DNA of 64,000 bases from Afipia sp. (GTDB taxonomy: Bacteria > Pseudomonadota > Alphaproteobacteria > Rhizobiales > Xanthobacteraceae), in NCBI GenBank assembly GCA_017308575.1, contig JAFKEQ010000002.1, positions 62,001-126,000 on the forward strand, written 5' to 3'. The notes beneath the pieces are model-generated. The model did not search any database, was not told the DNA's origin, and saw only the letters and a list, made by a program, of their open reading frames with translations. Numbering within the stretch: the stretch's first letter is position 1; each line of letters opens with the position of its first letter. A program made the translations under genes and the position numbers. Of the stretch, positions 26,881 to 36,689 are shown piece after piece.

Positions 26881-27148
26881 GCGGCATCCTCTTTGGTTTC
26901 AGTCATGAAATTCTGGAGACGACGAAGGGCCGACAAAGGCCACGCCCTTCCCATCGAAGGCGCGGATGTACCAGATCAAACCGGGAATGTCCACCGGCGC
27001 GCCGGGGTTTTTCAGAGGCCGGAAAGCCTGATTTCGGACAAACTTGGCCGGCCGGGCCGCGATTCGGAGGTTCATCGAGGCTTCAGACTCCGATTTCTAC
27101 GGTTCCCGGGTTGGGCTGTCCAACGCTACGTTCAGGGGAGAACACGAG

Positions 27149-27865
27149 ATGAACGCGAAGAAGTACGCCGCCGAGGTGATCGGCACATTCTGGCTCACAT
27201 TCGCAGGCTGCGGCAGCGCGGTTCTGGCTGCGGCGTTCCCGCAGGTCGGCATCGGCCTGCTCGGCGTGTCCTTTGCGTTCGGCCTCAGCGTGGTCACCAT
27301 GGCCTTCGCCATCGGCCATGTGTCCGGCTGTCACCTCAATCCCGCCGTCACGGTGGGTCTCGCCGCCGGTGGCCGGTTCCCGGCCGGGCAGATCATTCCT
27401 TACATCATCGCCCAGGTGGTCGGGGCCGTTCTGGCGGCCGGGCTGTTGTATGTGATCGCCAGCGGCAAGGCGGGTTTCGATCTCGCGGGCGGCTTCGCCT
27501 CCAACGGCTACGGCGACCACTCGCCGGGCAAGTACAGCCTGATGTCCGGCTTTGTCATGGAAGTCACCATGACGGCGATCTTCCTGTTCGTGATCATGGG
27601 CGCGACCCACGGCAAGGCGCCCGCGGGCTTTGCGCCGCTCGCCATCGGCCTCGCACTGGTGCTGATTCACCTCGTCAGCATTCCGGTCACTAACACTTCG
27701 GTGAACCCGGCCCGCAGCACCGGTCCCGCGCTGTTCGTCGGCGGCTGGGCGATTCAGCAGTTGTGGCTGTTCTGGGTCGCGCCGCTGATCGGCGGCGTCA
27801 TTGGCGGCGTGGTCTATCGCTGGCTGAGCGACGAGCCGGAAGGCATCGTCGAGGGACGCAAGTAA
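27149..27865 (+). CDS. aqpZ: Aquaporin Z
   Basis: A 238-residue inner-membrane water channel with six transmembrane helices. The two NPA boxes are at residues 64-66 (HLNPAVT) and 186-188 (SVNPARS). The selectivity-filter residues H174, T183 and R189 fall at the same numbers as in Escherichia coli AqpZ, which marks a water channel rather than a glycerol facilitator. An AGGGGAG site precedes the ATG at 27149; the frame is open from 27044 but the extra part is not family sequence. The gene is alone and followed by a terminator. The 268 bp upstream hold only the divergent rpsU and aqpZ promoters. Confidence 0.95.
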   Translation: MNAKKYAAEVIGTFWLTFAGCGSAVLAAAFPQVGIGLLGVSFAFGLSVVTMAFAIGHVSGCHLNPAVTVGLAAGGRFPAGQIIPYIIAQVVGAVLAAGLLYVIASGKAGFDLAGGFASNGYGDHSPGKYSLMSGFVMEVTMTAIFLFVIMGATHGKAPAGFAPLAIGLALVLIHLVSIPVTNTSVNPARSTGPALFVGGWAIQQLWLFWVAPLIGGVIGGVVYRWLSDEPEGIVEGRK

Positions 27866-27886
27866 GTCCCAGCCTTCATCGATTGA

Positions 27887-27912
27887 GAAAGGCCGCCGCG
27901 GCGGCCTTTCTT
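27887..27912. terminator. Intrinsic terminator between aqpZ and purK
   Basis: GAAAGGCCGCC and GGCGGCCTTTC form a long GC-rich stem followed by TTATTT on the plus strand. It lies between two convergent genes and overlaps the purK stop codon region. Confidence 0.8.
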
Positions 27913-29011
27913 ATTTGGATGGTGCTTTGACTTCGGTCACATGGCCCATCTTGCGGCCGGGGCGCGGCGCGCCTTTGCCATAGAGATGCACGGTGGCGCC
28001 GGGCTTGGTCAGCCACTGGCCGTAGTCCAGAACATCGTCGCCGATCAGATTGGTCATGGTGACGTCGCCATGCCGCACCGGATGGGCGAGAGGCCAGCCC
28101 GCGATGGCGCGGACATGCTGTTCGAACTGCGAGACCGATGCGCCGTCCAGCGTCCAGTGTCCGGAATTGTGCACGCGCGGCGCGATCTCGTTCACCAGCA
28201 GGGCCGGGCCGTCCTTGCCGGGCACCACGAACATCTCCACGGCCAGCACGCCGACATAATCCAGCGCATTAGCGATCTTTTCGGCGATGGCGCGGGCCTG
28301 CGCCGCAAGCGCATCCGGAATGCGTGCAGGCGCATACGAGAATTTCAGGATGTGGTCGCGGTGTTCGTTCTCGGTGACGTCGTAACAGACCACTTCGCCA
28401 TCGGCGCTGCGCGCCGCGACGACGGAAATCTCGCGCTCGAACGGCACGAAGGCTTCGAGAATGGCGGAGCGGGTTTCGAGGTCGGCCCACACCTGGTCCG
28501 GGTCCGCGCCTTCACGCACCACGATCTGGCCCTTGCCGTCGTAGCCGAAACGGCGGGTCTTGAGCACGGCGGGCAGGCCGATGGCCGCGATCGCGGCTTT
28601 CAGATCCTGCGCGGACGACACATCGGCGTAACGCGCGGTTCCGATGCCGAGTTTGGTGACGAAGTCTTTTTCGGCGAGCCGGTCCTGCGTGGTTTCCAGC
28701 ACCTTGGGATCGGGCAGCACGGTTCTGCGCGCGGCAAGAATCATCGCGGTCGAGGACGGGATGTTCTCGAACTCATAGGTGATGACGCCGACATCTGAGG
28801 CGAACAGTTCCAGTGCCTCGACATCGGCATATTCCGCACAGGTCGCGTTCTGCACCACGTCGAAGGCCGGAGAATCCGGATCGGGCGAAAACACCTGGGC
28901 CTTGAGGCCGAGACGAGCCGCCGCCAGCGCAATCATGCGGCCCAACTGGCCGCCGCCGAGAATTCCGATGGTGTCGCCTGGTTTCAGCGTCACCCGATTT
29001 GAAGATGTCAC
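27911..29011 (-). CDS. purK: 5-(carboxyamino)imidazole ribonucleotide synthase
   Basis: A 366-residue ATP-grasp enzyme that carboxylates aminoimidazole ribonucleotide with bicarbonate and ATP, in purine synthesis. The N-terminal Rossmann-like loop [28 protein letters not shown], the ATP-grasp segment [13 protein letters not shown] and the metal-binding [15 protein letters not shown] are all present. Its start overlaps the purE stop as ATGA (29008-29011), so the two enzymes are made from one transcript in the order purE-purK, as in many bacteria. Confidence 0.97.
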   Translation of the reverse strand: MTSSNRVTLKPGDTIGILGGGQLGRMIALAAARLGLKAQVFSPDPDSPAFDVVQNATCAEYADVEALELFASDVGVITYEFENIPSSTAMILAARRTVLPDPKVLETTQDRLAEKDFVTKLGIGTARYADVSSAQDLKAAIAAIGLPAVLKTRRFGYDGKGQIVVREGADPDQVWADLETRSAILEAFVPFEREISVVAARSADGEVVCYDVTENEHRDHILKFSYAPARIPDALAAQARAIAEKIANALDYVGVLAVEMFVVPGKDGPALLVNEIAPRVHNSGHWTLDGASVSQFEQHVRAIAGWPLAHPVRHGDVTMTNLIGDDVLDYGQWLTKPGATVHLYGKGAPRPGRKMGHVTEVKAPSK

Positions 29012-29499
29012 TTAATTTCGTCCTTTGGGCGCTCGGCCACCGCCTCGGTCTGTTGCTTGCGCCATGCCGCGAGCCGGGTTGCAAGACCGGCGTCGTTGAG
29101 CGCCAGTACGCTTGCTGCGAGCAGCGCTGCATTGATAGCGCCGGCTTTTCCGATCGCCAAGGTGCCGACCGGGATGCCGGCAGGCATCTGCACAATGGAA
29201 TACAGCGAATCCACACCGGACAGCGCCTTGGACTCCACAGGGACGCCGAAGACCGGAAGTTCCGTCAGGGACGCGGCCATGCCGGGCAGGTGCGCTGCGC
29301 CGCCCGCGCCTGCGATCACCACCTTAAAACCCGCGGCCTTGGCTCCCTTCGCGAAGGCATAGAGCCGTTCGGGCGTGCGGTGGGCTGACACGATCCGCGC
29401 TTCATGCTGGACGTTCAGCGCGGTCAGTGTTTCTGCGGCATGGCGCATGGTGGCCCAGTCGGACTGGCTTCCCATGATGATGGCGACGGGGGCTGTCAT
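29008..29499 (-). CDS. purE: 5-(carboxyamino)imidazole ribonucleotide mutase
   Basis: A 163-residue class I PurE that moves the carboxylate from N5 to C4 of the imidazole ring. The [10 protein letters not shown] phosphate loop and [10 protein letters not shown] catalytic segment are intact, with [25 protein letters not shown] following. It is the first gene of the purEK operon. The ATG at 29499 is the first in the frame. Confidence 0.97.
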   Translation of the reverse strand: MTAPVAIIMGSQSDWATMRHAAETLTALNVQHEARIVSAHRTPERLYAFAKGAKAAGFKVVIAGAGGAAHLPGMAASLTELPVFGVPVESKALSGVDSLYSIVQMPAGIPVGTLAIGKAGAINAALLAASVLALNDAGLATRLAAWRKQQTEAVAERPKDEIK

Positions 29500-29695
29500 T
29501 CAGAATCTTCAAAAAGGCCGGAAAAAGAGGGCGGATTATAGGGTTACGCCCCGGCGTGGCAAGCGGGTGGGGTGTGTTTGTGTGCTTTCCGATCCGAAGT
29601 TCGCGCCGGGGCCGGCGTCGAACGAGACAATGTTCGGATTTAGGACACCGGCGCGAATCCGTTATGCTTTCATGGTCAACGGTCGGGGCGAAAAC

Positions 29696-30412
29696 GTGAA
29701 GAAACCGGGCAGAAAAACCACATCCCGGCGGGCGGCCAAGCCGCCGGCGCGTGTTCCTGCCCGTGGCGGGACATCCTCGAAGGCGAAAGCGGCACCCAAG
29801 CGCCTCCCTGTAAAGGTCGTGGCGAAAGCCCCGGACCAGCTTCGGAAAGCACGGCGGCAGGTCGCTGCTCTCAAAACGGAGCTTGCTGCCGCCCAAGCCC
29901 GGATCGACGAATTGCAGGCCTGGGCCGATACCGACTTTCTGCTGAACATTTACAACCGGCGCGGTTTCGAGCGCGAACTGGATCGCGCCGTCGCCTATAT
30001 GCGGCGCTACAAGGCGACCGGCGCGTTGATCGTGCTCGACGTCGATCGGCTCAAGCCGATCAACGATACGTTCGGTCATGCGGCGGGCGACATCGTGCTC
30101 AAGGGCGTGGTCGCGGTGCTGATGCGCCATGTCCGTTCCTCCGACGTGGTGGGACGGCTCGGCGGCGACGAATTCGGGCTGCTGCTCTGGAATCTGTCGG
30201 AGCCCGATGCGCTGGCCAAGGCTGCGGCGCTGGAAGACGCGATCGACCGGCTCACCTTCGTCTTCAAGGGACGTTCCGTGGTTGCGGGTGCGTCGGCCGG
30301 TGTCGCGCTGGTGGATGCAGCGCAAGAGGCGGCCGCCATCATGGAAGCTGCGGACCGCGCGATGTATGTGCGCAAGGCCGCGCGCAAGGGCCGCATCTTG
30401 GCGGCGCTTTGA
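29696..30412 (+). CDS. Diguanylate cyclase (GGDEF domain)
   Basis: A protein of about 238 residues that makes cyclic di-GMP from two GTP. The N-terminus is very basic (KKPGRKTTSRRAAKPPARVPARGG), followed by a short coiled coil (about residues 55-85, RKARRQVAALKTELAAAQARIDELQ) likely to dimerise it, then a GGDEF domain (about 90-238) with the intact catalytic motif RLGGDEFGLL. There is no membrane segment or sensor domain. The start is uncertain: GTG at 29696 has GGGGCG upstream and is preferred here; ATGs at 29672 and 29630 are in frame and possible. The basic tail could bind nucleic acid or acidic membrane. Confidence 0.85.
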   Translation: MKKPGRKTTSRRAAKPPARVPARGGTSSKAKAAPKRLPVKVVAKAPDQLRKARRQVAALKTELAAAQARIDELQAWADTDFLLNIYNRRGFERELDRAVAYMRRYKATGALIVLDVDRLKPINDTFGHAAGDIVLKGVVAVLMRHVRSSDVVGRLGGDEFGLLLWNLSEPDALAKAAALEDAIDRLTFVFKGRSVVAGASAGVALVDAAQEAAAIMEAADRAMYVRKAARKGRILAAL

Positions 30413-30463
30413 AGCTGCGGCGTCATGCCGCAAGGCTGTGCGCGTCTGCAGATACGCCGAGCC

Positions 30464-30670
30464 TCAGGCGATGATGTCGGGCGTGATCTGATCTTCGATG
30501 AAGGAGATGCGGTCGCGCAATTGCAGCTTGCGCTTCTTCATGCGCTGGAGCCGGAGCAAATCCGGCGCGGGCGACTCGTGTAGCGCCTCAATGGCTGCGT
30601 CCAGGTCGCGATGCTCCTGTTGCAGCTGCGCCAGTTCGAGCGCGAATTCGTTGTTGTCCTGATCTACCAT
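30464..30670 (-). CDS. YdcH/DUF465 family small protein
   Basis: A 68-residue helical-hairpin protein of the DUF465 (YdcH) family, unknown in function. LAQLQQEHRDLDAAIEAL and LQRMKKRKLQLRDRISFIEDQI are the two helices, with the conserved KKRKL and LRDRI residues. ATGs occur at 30676 and 30670; the second is annotated, as family members start close to the first helix. It is divergent from a second DUF465 gene across a 248-bp gap. Confidence 0.85.
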   Translation of the reverse strand: MVDQDNNEFALELAQLQQEHRDLDAAIEALHESPAPDLLRLQRMKKRKLQLRDRISFIEDQITPDIIA

Positions 30671-30918
30671 GACCATCGTTGACTATATCGCCCGGACTTT
30701 CAGCGAAGCGCCTTGCAAAGCACCGGCGTGATCGTCATTGCAGAAAATTGTTACCACTTCAGCAACGGTATCGCGGGACGGGTTCCCTCACAATTCGTTT
30801 CCGACGATCAAGAAAAATTCGGCGCGCTTTTTTCATTCCGTTGTCGACAGACGTAACCGCTGATGTACACTTCTTTGTCCAGATCCGATCTGAGGTCCAC
30901 TTGTAAAGGAGACTTCTA

Positions 30919-31095
30919 ATGGCGATTCAGGCGCATCTCGTTGAACTGGAACGGAAACACGAAGTTCTGGAAAACGAATTGCACGAAGCGATGCAGCATC
31001 TTTCCACCGATGACCTCCAGATTATCGAGCTGAAGCGGCGGAAACTGGTGCTCAAGGACGAGATCGAACGGATCAAACTGGCCACAGTCCACTGA
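30919..31095 (+). CDS. Second YdcH/DUF465 family small protein
   Basis: A 58-residue DUF465 protein (MAIQAHLVELERKHEVLENE... ending ...RIKLATVH). It has the two-helix layout with LKRRKLVLKDEIERI as the conserved second helix. A strong AAAGGAG site precedes the ATG by 8 nt. It is a paralogue of the divergent gene at 30464-30670, sharing the KRRKL/KKRKL and LKDEI/LRDRI core. Function is unknown; expression is expected given the ribosome-binding site. Confidence 0.88.
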   Translation: MAIQAHLVELERKHEVLENELHEAMQHLSTDDLQIIELKRRKLVLKDEIERIKLATVH

Positions 31096-31166
31096 CTTTT
31101 TCGGAATCCCCTCATCTGTTCAAAGCGATCCACGCAGCGGCGGTCTGAGTCTCCGCTGCCAGATGG

Positions 31167-32276
31167 CTATGTCTGTGTTCCGGCGAGTCTGGCCACTTCC
31201 TCCGCAATCGCGAGTGAAGAGGTCAGGCCGGGGGATTCTATTCCGAACAGATTGATCAGTCCCGCGAGCCCATGGTCTTGCGGGCCCTGAATGACGAAAT
31301 CCTGCTTGGCGATGGCGGGCGGCACGATCTTTGGGCGGATTCCGGAATAGCTCGGCGTCAGTGCGCCGTCGGGCAGGGCAGGCCAGTAGCGCCGGATAGC
31401 AGGATAGAAGCGGTCGGCCCGCGCGGGATCGACCGTATAGTCGATGTCGTCGATCCATTCGACGTCCGGCCCGAACTTCGCCTGTCCGCCGAGATCGATA
31501 GTTAGATGCACGCCGAGGCCGCCCGGCTCGGGCACGGGATAGATCAGCCGCGAGAACGGCGCGCGAGTGCTGCAACTGAAATAGTTGCCCTTGGCATAAT
31601 AGATGTTGGGGACGTGCTCGGCCGGCATGCCGGCGATTGCACGGGCCACCGCTGGCGCCGACAGGCCCGCCGAATTGACGAGCAACCGGCATTGCAGCGT
31701 CATCGGGTTTTCGCCACCGATCTCGACCTCGAAGCCGTCCTGTACGACGCTGGCGCGCAGCAGCGGCGCATGAAAGGCGAGCGCGCCGCCCGCGTCCTCG
31801 ATCTCGCCGCGCATGGCCAGCATGAAAGCGTGGCTGTCGACAATGCCGGTGGAGGGCGACAGCAAGGCGCCGGTGCAGCTCAAGGCGGGCTCCAGCGCCT
31901 GCGCTTCGGTGGCGGACAGCATCTGCATGCCTTCCACGCCGTTGGCTTCGGCATGAGCCTTGATCGATACCAGCTTCTCGTCTTCGGTCGCGCCGGTGGC
32001 GACGATCAGCTTTCCGCAGCGCCGGTATGGTACGCCGTGGTCGTCGCAGTAGGTGTAGAGCATGCGCCGCCCCGCAACGCACATCCGCGCCATCAGGCTT
32101 CCGGCGGGATAATAGATCCCGGCGTGGATCACCTCGCTGTTGCGCGATGACGTTCCCGTTCCGATGTCGCCCGCGGCTTCGACCAGAACAACCTCAAGGC
32201 CGGACAGCGCCAGCCGTCGCGCAGCAGCGAGGCCGACGACGCCAGCGCCGACGACAATGCATTCAACTCTGTCCAT
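31167..32276 (-). CDS. FAD-dependent oxidoreductase, L-2-hydroxyglutarate oxidase-like
   Basis: A 369-residue flavoprotein of the DAO superfamily. The N-terminal dinucleotide-binding motif [26 protein letters not shown] is intact. [35 protein letters not shown] is highly characteristic of the LhgO / L2HGDH group, as are [22 protein letters not shown] and [17 protein letters not shown]. These enzymes oxidise L-2-hydroxyglutarate or similar 2-hydroxyacids to the 2-oxoacid. It is a single gene with no csiD or gabD neighbours, so the exact substrate is inferred only from family. Confidence 0.88.
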   Translation of the reverse strand: MDRVECIVVGAGVVGLAAARRLALSGLEVVLVEAAGDIGTGTSSRNSEVIHAGIYYPAGSLMARMCVAGRRMLYTYCDDHGVPYRRCGKLIVATGATEDEKLVSIKAHAEANGVEGMQMLSATEAQALEPALSCTGALLSPSTGIVDSHAFMLAMRGEIEDAGGALAFHAPLLRASVVQDGFEVEIGGENPMTLQCRLLVNSAGLSAPAVARAIAGMPAEHVPNIYYAKGNYFSCSTRAPFSRLIYPVPEPGGLGVHLTIDLGGQAKFGPDVEWIDDIDYTVDPARADRFYPAIRRYWPALPDGALTPSYSGIRPKIVPPAIAKQDFVIQGPQDHGLAGLINLFGIESPGLTSSLAIAEEVARLAGTQT

Positions 32277-32393
32277 CAGGGGAATCCGCGCTGGGGCCGA
32301 AAGGCGATCTGCATGCTCATTTTTTATTCGACGGGCGAGCCGTTAGGAGACGGTTAAGCATAAACGGCCATTTGCCCGCATTTAAGTCACAAT

Positions 32394-35186
32394 GTGACGT
32401 TGCGGAACAGCACGTTTACCCGATTCAAAGAGGTGCAACCAGAGAGTGTCGTGGAAGAATTCCGCGGAATGGTAATGAACGGCTGGCAGAAGCAAGCGCG
32501 CGCGACCACGGTGAAGCCTGCAGGCGTTGCTGTCGGTATCTATGCCCTGATGGCGGCTGGCAACAGCGCGTCAGCGCAGATCGTTGCCAATCCGGATGGC
32601 TCGTTCTCCGCATTGACGATTGAAAGTGCACATACCGCCATGGTCTGGCAGTTGTTGGTCGGCGGCTTTGTGGTCGTTGCGTTCCTTGCTGCGGTCATTC
32701 TCTGGATATCGACGGCGCTGCGCCGCGCGCGCCATGCCAATATCCGGCGTGCGGCCTTTGTATCCGGCGCGCTCAACAACCTCGCCAACGGCATCGTGAT
32801 GCTCGACGCGCAGAAACGCGTCGTATTTTGCAACGACTGCTACCTCAAGATGTACGGTCTCGACCGTTTCGATCTTTTCCCCGGCATGACCGGCCGCGAT
32901 CTTCTGCAGTTGCGCAAGGAGCGGGGCTTCATCGAGCCGACCATCGAGGAATATGCCCGCGCGGCCGAGCAGAGCGAGGGGTATGTCTGCGATCTCAAGG
33001 ACGGCCGCTCGATTTTGATCAAGCACCGGAACCTGGCCAACGGCGGCCTCGTCTCCACTCATGAGGATTGCACCGAACAGCGCAAGCTCGCCAACGAACT
33101 CGCCGACAGCAGGAATTTCCTGGAATCGGTGATCGACAACATTCCCGTCTGTGTCGCGGCGAAAAGCATCGATGATGGCCGCTATATTCTCGCCAATCGC
33201 GCCTTTGAGCAGTTCGCGGGCGTCAGCCGGGATCAGATCATCGGAAGCACGGCGCACACGATCTATGGGATTGAGGCTGCGAAGGCCGTCGATGAGTCGG
33301 ATCGCGAAGCTCTCGAGTCCCCCGTCGGCCCGGTGCGTAATGAACTGACGATCGATCATCACGGCGGTACGCGGGTCATCGCGGGTACCCGCGTGATCGC
33401 GCGCAACGAGAGAAATGAGCCAAAGTTTCTGGTTACGCTGTTCGACGATGTGACCGAACGCAAGTCGCTGACGCGGGAAATCCAGAGCGCGAAAAAATTC
33501 TTGGAGCTCGTCGTCGACAACATTCCAGTTGCGCTTATGGTCAAGCGCTTGAGCGACGGTCAATACGTTCTTGCCAATCGGACCGCCGAGGAGGCGTTGG
33601 GTCGCTCCCGCGGCGATATAATCGACAACACGCTGGAAGGTATCTGTGATACGGCCGACGCAAAGCTCATTGCGCAGCGCGATGAAGAGGCTGTTCGCAA
33701 GGGAGGCGTTGTCACCGAGGAGCATCCGCTCCAGACGCCCAGCGGATTGCGGCTGTTTCTGACGCGCCGCGTCACCGTGCTAGCCGAGAACGGCGCGCCG
33801 CAATATCTCATCAAGACCAACGAGGATGTGACGACCCGGCGCGAGACGGAATCGCGCATGGCTCACATGGCCTATCACGATACGTTGACGGACCTGCCGA
33901 ACCGTGCCGCTTTCCTGCAGGCGCTGTCGCAGATGATCGAGGCTTGCAAGGGAACGACCGAGGAATTCGCGGTGCTGTCGATCGACCTTGACCGCTTCAA
34001 GGAAGTTAACGATGTGTTCGGTCACGAGATCGGCGACAAGCTGCTGATTGAGATCGCTCATCGGCTCGAGACCGCGGTGCAGGGCGGGGTGGTTGCGCGT
34101 CTGAGCGGCGACGAATTCGGATTGATCATCGATGGCCCGCAACCGCAGGCCGGGCTTGATCTCGCCAGGCGCCTGATCGAAACGATGCACGACGAGATCA
34201 TGATCGACGGCCGGGCGCTCCGCATCGGTCTCACGACTGGCATTTCAATTTTCCCGCAAAACGGTAGCACACCTGCGGAACTCCTCGCCAACGCGGATGC
34301 GGCGCTGTTCCGCGCCAAGGCGAAGTCCCGGGGTTCCGTCAGCGTCTTCGCGGCGGAAATGGATCAGCAGGTGCGCGACCGCCGGGCGCTGCATCAGGAC
34401 CTCTCCACGGCGATCCGGAACGGCGAGTTGTCGCTGCACTATCAGCCGCAGGCCCGTGCGCGCCACAAGATGACGAACAGCCACGTTCTCGGCTTTGAGG
34501 CGCTGGCGCGATGGGTTCATCCGGTGCGTGGCTTCGTGCCGCCCGGCGACTTCATTCCGCTGGCGGAAGAGAGCGGTCTGATTATCGAGATGGGCGAATG
34601 GATTCTCCGCGAGGCCTGCCGCGAGGCGGCGTCATGGCCGAAGGACCTGCAGATTTCGGTCAACCTGTCGCCAGCCCAGTTCATGCATGGCGATCTGGTC
34701 GGGTTGGTGCATTCCATACTGCTCGAAACCGGTCTTGCGCCGGGGCGGCTTGAACTGGAAATCACCGAAGGCGTTCTGATTGAGGATTTCGACCGCGCGC
34801 TCTCGCTGCTGCGGCGGCTGAAGGCGCTCGGCGTGCGGATTGCGATGGACGATTTCGGCAGCGGCTATTCGTCATTGACTTATCTGCAGTCGTTCCCGTT
34901 CGACAAGATCAAGATCGATCGCGCCTTTGTCATGAATCTCGGATGCAACGCGCAGTCCGCGGCGATCATCCGCGCCATGATAGGGCTTGGCCATGGCCTC
35001 AACATCTCCATTGTGGCCGAAGGCGTCGAAACCCAGGAGCAGCTCAGCTTTCTTGCCGACGAGGCCTGCGATCAGGTGCAGGGCTATTTCCTCGGCAAGC
35101 CTGCGCCGATCGAGGATTACGCGGAATGGGTCGGCCGGCCGGCCAACGTGTCATCCCTTCAGAGAGCGCCGCGCAAGTTCGGCTGA
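32394..35186 (+). CDS. Membrane PAS-GGDEF-EAL protein (cyclic di-GMP turnover)
   Basis: A protein of up to 930 residues that should both sense signals and make or break cyclic di-GMP. Order: a hydrophobic region near 43-60 and a transmembrane helix at about 82-108 (TAMVWQLLVGGFVVVAFLAAVILWI), then three PAS domains (about 120-240, 245-360, 370-485), a GGDEF domain (about 500-660) and an EAL domain (about 670-920). The cyclase motif is SGDEF rather than GGDEF (VARLSGDEFGL); the phosphodiesterase motif GFEALARW and DDFGSGYSSLTYL are intact, so hydrolysis is the safer prediction. The start is uncertain: the frame begins with GTG at 32394, with ATGs at 32469 and 32475. It is a single gene. Confidence 0.88.
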   Translation: MTLRNSTFTRFKEVQPESVVEEFRGMVMNGWQKQARATTVKPAGVAVGIYALMAAGNSASAQIVANPDGSFSALTIESAHTAMVWQLLVGGFVVVAFLAAVILWISTALRRARHANIRRAAFVSGALNNLANGIVMLDAQKRVVFCNDCYLKMYGLDRFDLFPGMTGRDLLQLRKERGFIEPTIEEYARAAEQSEGYVCDLKDGRSILIKHRNLANGGLVSTHEDCTEQRKLANELADSRNFLESVIDNIPVCVAAKSIDDGRYILANRAFEQFAGVSRDQIIGSTAHTIYGIEAAKAVDESDREALESPVGPVRNELTIDHHGGTRVIAGTRVIARNERNEPKFLVTLFDDVTERKSLTREIQSAKKFLELVVDNIPVALMVKRLSDGQYVLANRTAEEALGRSRGDIIDNTLEGICDTADAKLIAQRDEEAVRKGGVVTEEHPLQTPSGLRLFLTRRVTVLAENGAPQYLIKTNEDVTTRRETESRMAHMAYHDTLTDLPNRAAFLQALSQMIEACKGTTEEFAVLSIDLDRFKEVNDVFGHEIGDKLLIEIAHRLETAVQGGVVARLSGDEFGLIIDGPQPQAGLDLARRLIETMHDEIMIDGRALRIGLTTGISIFPQNGSTPAELLANADAALFRAKAKSRGSVSVFAAEMDQQVRDRRALHQDLSTAIRNGELSLHYQPQARARHKMTNSHVLGFEALARWVHPVRGFVPPGDFIPLAEESGLIIEMGEWILREACREAASWPKDLQISVNLSPAQFMHGDLVGLVHSILLETGLAPGRLELEITEGVLIEDFDRALSLLRRLKALGVRIAMDDFGSGYSSLTYLQSFPFDKIKIDRAFVMNLGCNAQSAAIIRAMIGLGHGLNISIVAEGVETQEQLSFLADEACDQVQGYFLGKPAPIEDYAEWVGRPANVSSLQRAPRKFG

Positions 35187-35246
35187 GCGGCCATCCGTAA
35201 CGCCGATGCTTGACTTGCATCCATCCGCATCGGAGATGATCGCGGC

Positions 35247-36689
35247 ATGGCGGACGTGGATATCGCGATCATCGGAGGCGGTCTCAACGGCGTGAGCATT
35301 GCGCACGATGCCGCCGGGCGTGGCCTGCGCGTTCTGCTGCTGGAGCAGAACGATCTTGGCGGCGGCGCTGCGTCCGCTTCGGCGCATCTCATGCACGGCA
35401 ATGTCATCGATCTGGAGCGCGGCCATGTCTTGCGCATCCGGCGTGCGCTGGCCGAACGGGACCTTGCGCTGCGCGCCGCGCCGCACCTGGTGCGTCCTGC
35501 CCGGTTTGTCCTGCCGGCGCATGCTGACGAGCGGCCCTTGGCGGTGATGCGGGCGGGCCTTTATGCTTACGATCGCCTCGCGCCTCGAAGCGATCTTCCA
35601 CGGTCCGAAGTCCTCGATCTGACGATTCATGAAGCCGGGCATCCACTCAAGCGCTCGCTCAGGCAGGCGCTGGCCTGGTCCGACTGCACCGTCGATGAAA
35701 CGCGGCTTGTGGTGCTGACCGCGGTGGATGCTGCTGCGCGGGGCGCGGCCATCTGGACCGGTGCGCGCTGTGCGTGGGCCGAGCGGTCCGAGGTCTGGCG
35801 GCTGACCGTGGTCAACCGCGGGCGGCGCGAATCGGTCGTCGCGCGGGCACTGGTGAATGCAAGCGGTGCATGGACGCGGGCGGTTGCTGAAAGCGTCTTG
35901 CATTTGCCGCCCGTTCAAGCGAGCCTCGCAAAAGTCAGCCAGATCGTCGTGAGACGGATTTTCGATCGCGACGACGTCTACCTGCTTCAGAACGACGATC
36001 ACCGGATGATCTACGCCATCCCCTATCATCGCGATTTTACTCTGATCGGCTCATCCGAGCGCGGGCTCGCGGGCGATCCGGCGGCGCTGTCGGCGGGTGC
36101 GGACGATATCGCCTATCTGTGCGCCGCCGCCAGCCGCTATTTCCGCGAACGGGTCGAGCCGTCCGACGCGGTTCACGCCGTGGCGGGAGGCCATTTGGAG
36201 ACGGCGCGCGACGGGGTCATGAAGCTGGATCGCAAACGGGGGAGAGCGCCGCTGCTGACCGTCATTGGCGGTAGCACCGCCGGTGCACGGCGGCGCGCCG
36301 AGACCGCTGTCGCACGGCTCGGAAAGACAACCTTGCCGGCATGGACGGCGGGCGCTCCGTTGCCCGGCGGCGATTTTGCGTGGGATGCGTTCGACGATGA
36401 GGTAGAGAGCGCGAGGCAGCGCTGGCCGTTCCTGACCGAACGCCATGCGTGGCGGCTGGTGGAAGCCTACGGCACGCGAATCGACCATGTGCTGGGTGCG
36501 GCAAAAAGCATGGATGACCTTGGCGCGCGGTTCGGCGATGACCTCACCGCTTCGGAGGTTCGGTATTTGATGAAGGAAGAATTCGCGCGGTTCGCCAACG
36601 ATGTGCTGTGGCGGCGCTCCAAGCTCGGCCTGACCATGCCGCGACAGGATCGCGAGGCTCTCGAGATTTTCATGGCATCCGCATCATGA
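35247..36689 (+). CDS. GlpD-like FAD-dependent glycerol-3-phosphate dehydrogenase family protein
   Basis: A 480-residue flavoprotein of the GlpD family, whose members oxidise sn-glycerol-3-phosphate and pass electrons to quinone. The N-terminal FAD motif is DIAIIGGGLNGVSIAHDAAGRGLRVLLLEQNDL. Later family marks are RALVNASGAWTRAV, PYHRDFTLIGSSER and a C-terminal all-helical domain with AYGTRIDHVL and EVRYLMKEEFARFANDVLWRRSKLGL. The usual substrate-binding segment ASSKLIHGGLRYLE is replaced by ASAHLMHGNVIDLERGH, so the substrate may differ. The stop overlaps the start of an ABC transporter ATPase as ATGA, so the gene is part of that transport operon and may act on the imported compound (inference). 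Confidence 0.82.
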   Translation: MADVDIAIIGGGLNGVSIAHDAAGRGLRVLLLEQNDLGGGAASASAHLMHGNVIDLERGHVLRIRRALAERDLALRAAPHLVRPARFVLPAHADERPLAVMRAGLYAYDRLAPRSDLPRSEVLDLTIHEAGHPLKRSLRQALAWSDCTVDETRLVVLTAVDAAARGAAIWTGARCAWAERSEVWRLTVVNRGRRESVVARALVNASGAWTRAVAESVLHLPPVQASLAKVSQIVVRRIFDRDDVYLLQNDDHRMIYAIPYHRDFTLIGSSERGLAGDPAALSAGADDIAYLCAAASRYFRERVEPSDAVHAVAGGHLETARDGVMKLDRKRGRAPLLTVIGGSTAGARRRAETAVARLGKTTLPAWTAGAPLPGGDFAWDAFDDEVESARQRWPFLTERHAWRLVEAYGTRIDHVLGAAKSMDDLGARFGDDLTASEVRYLMKEEFARFANDVLWRRSKLGLTMPRQDREALEIFMASAS

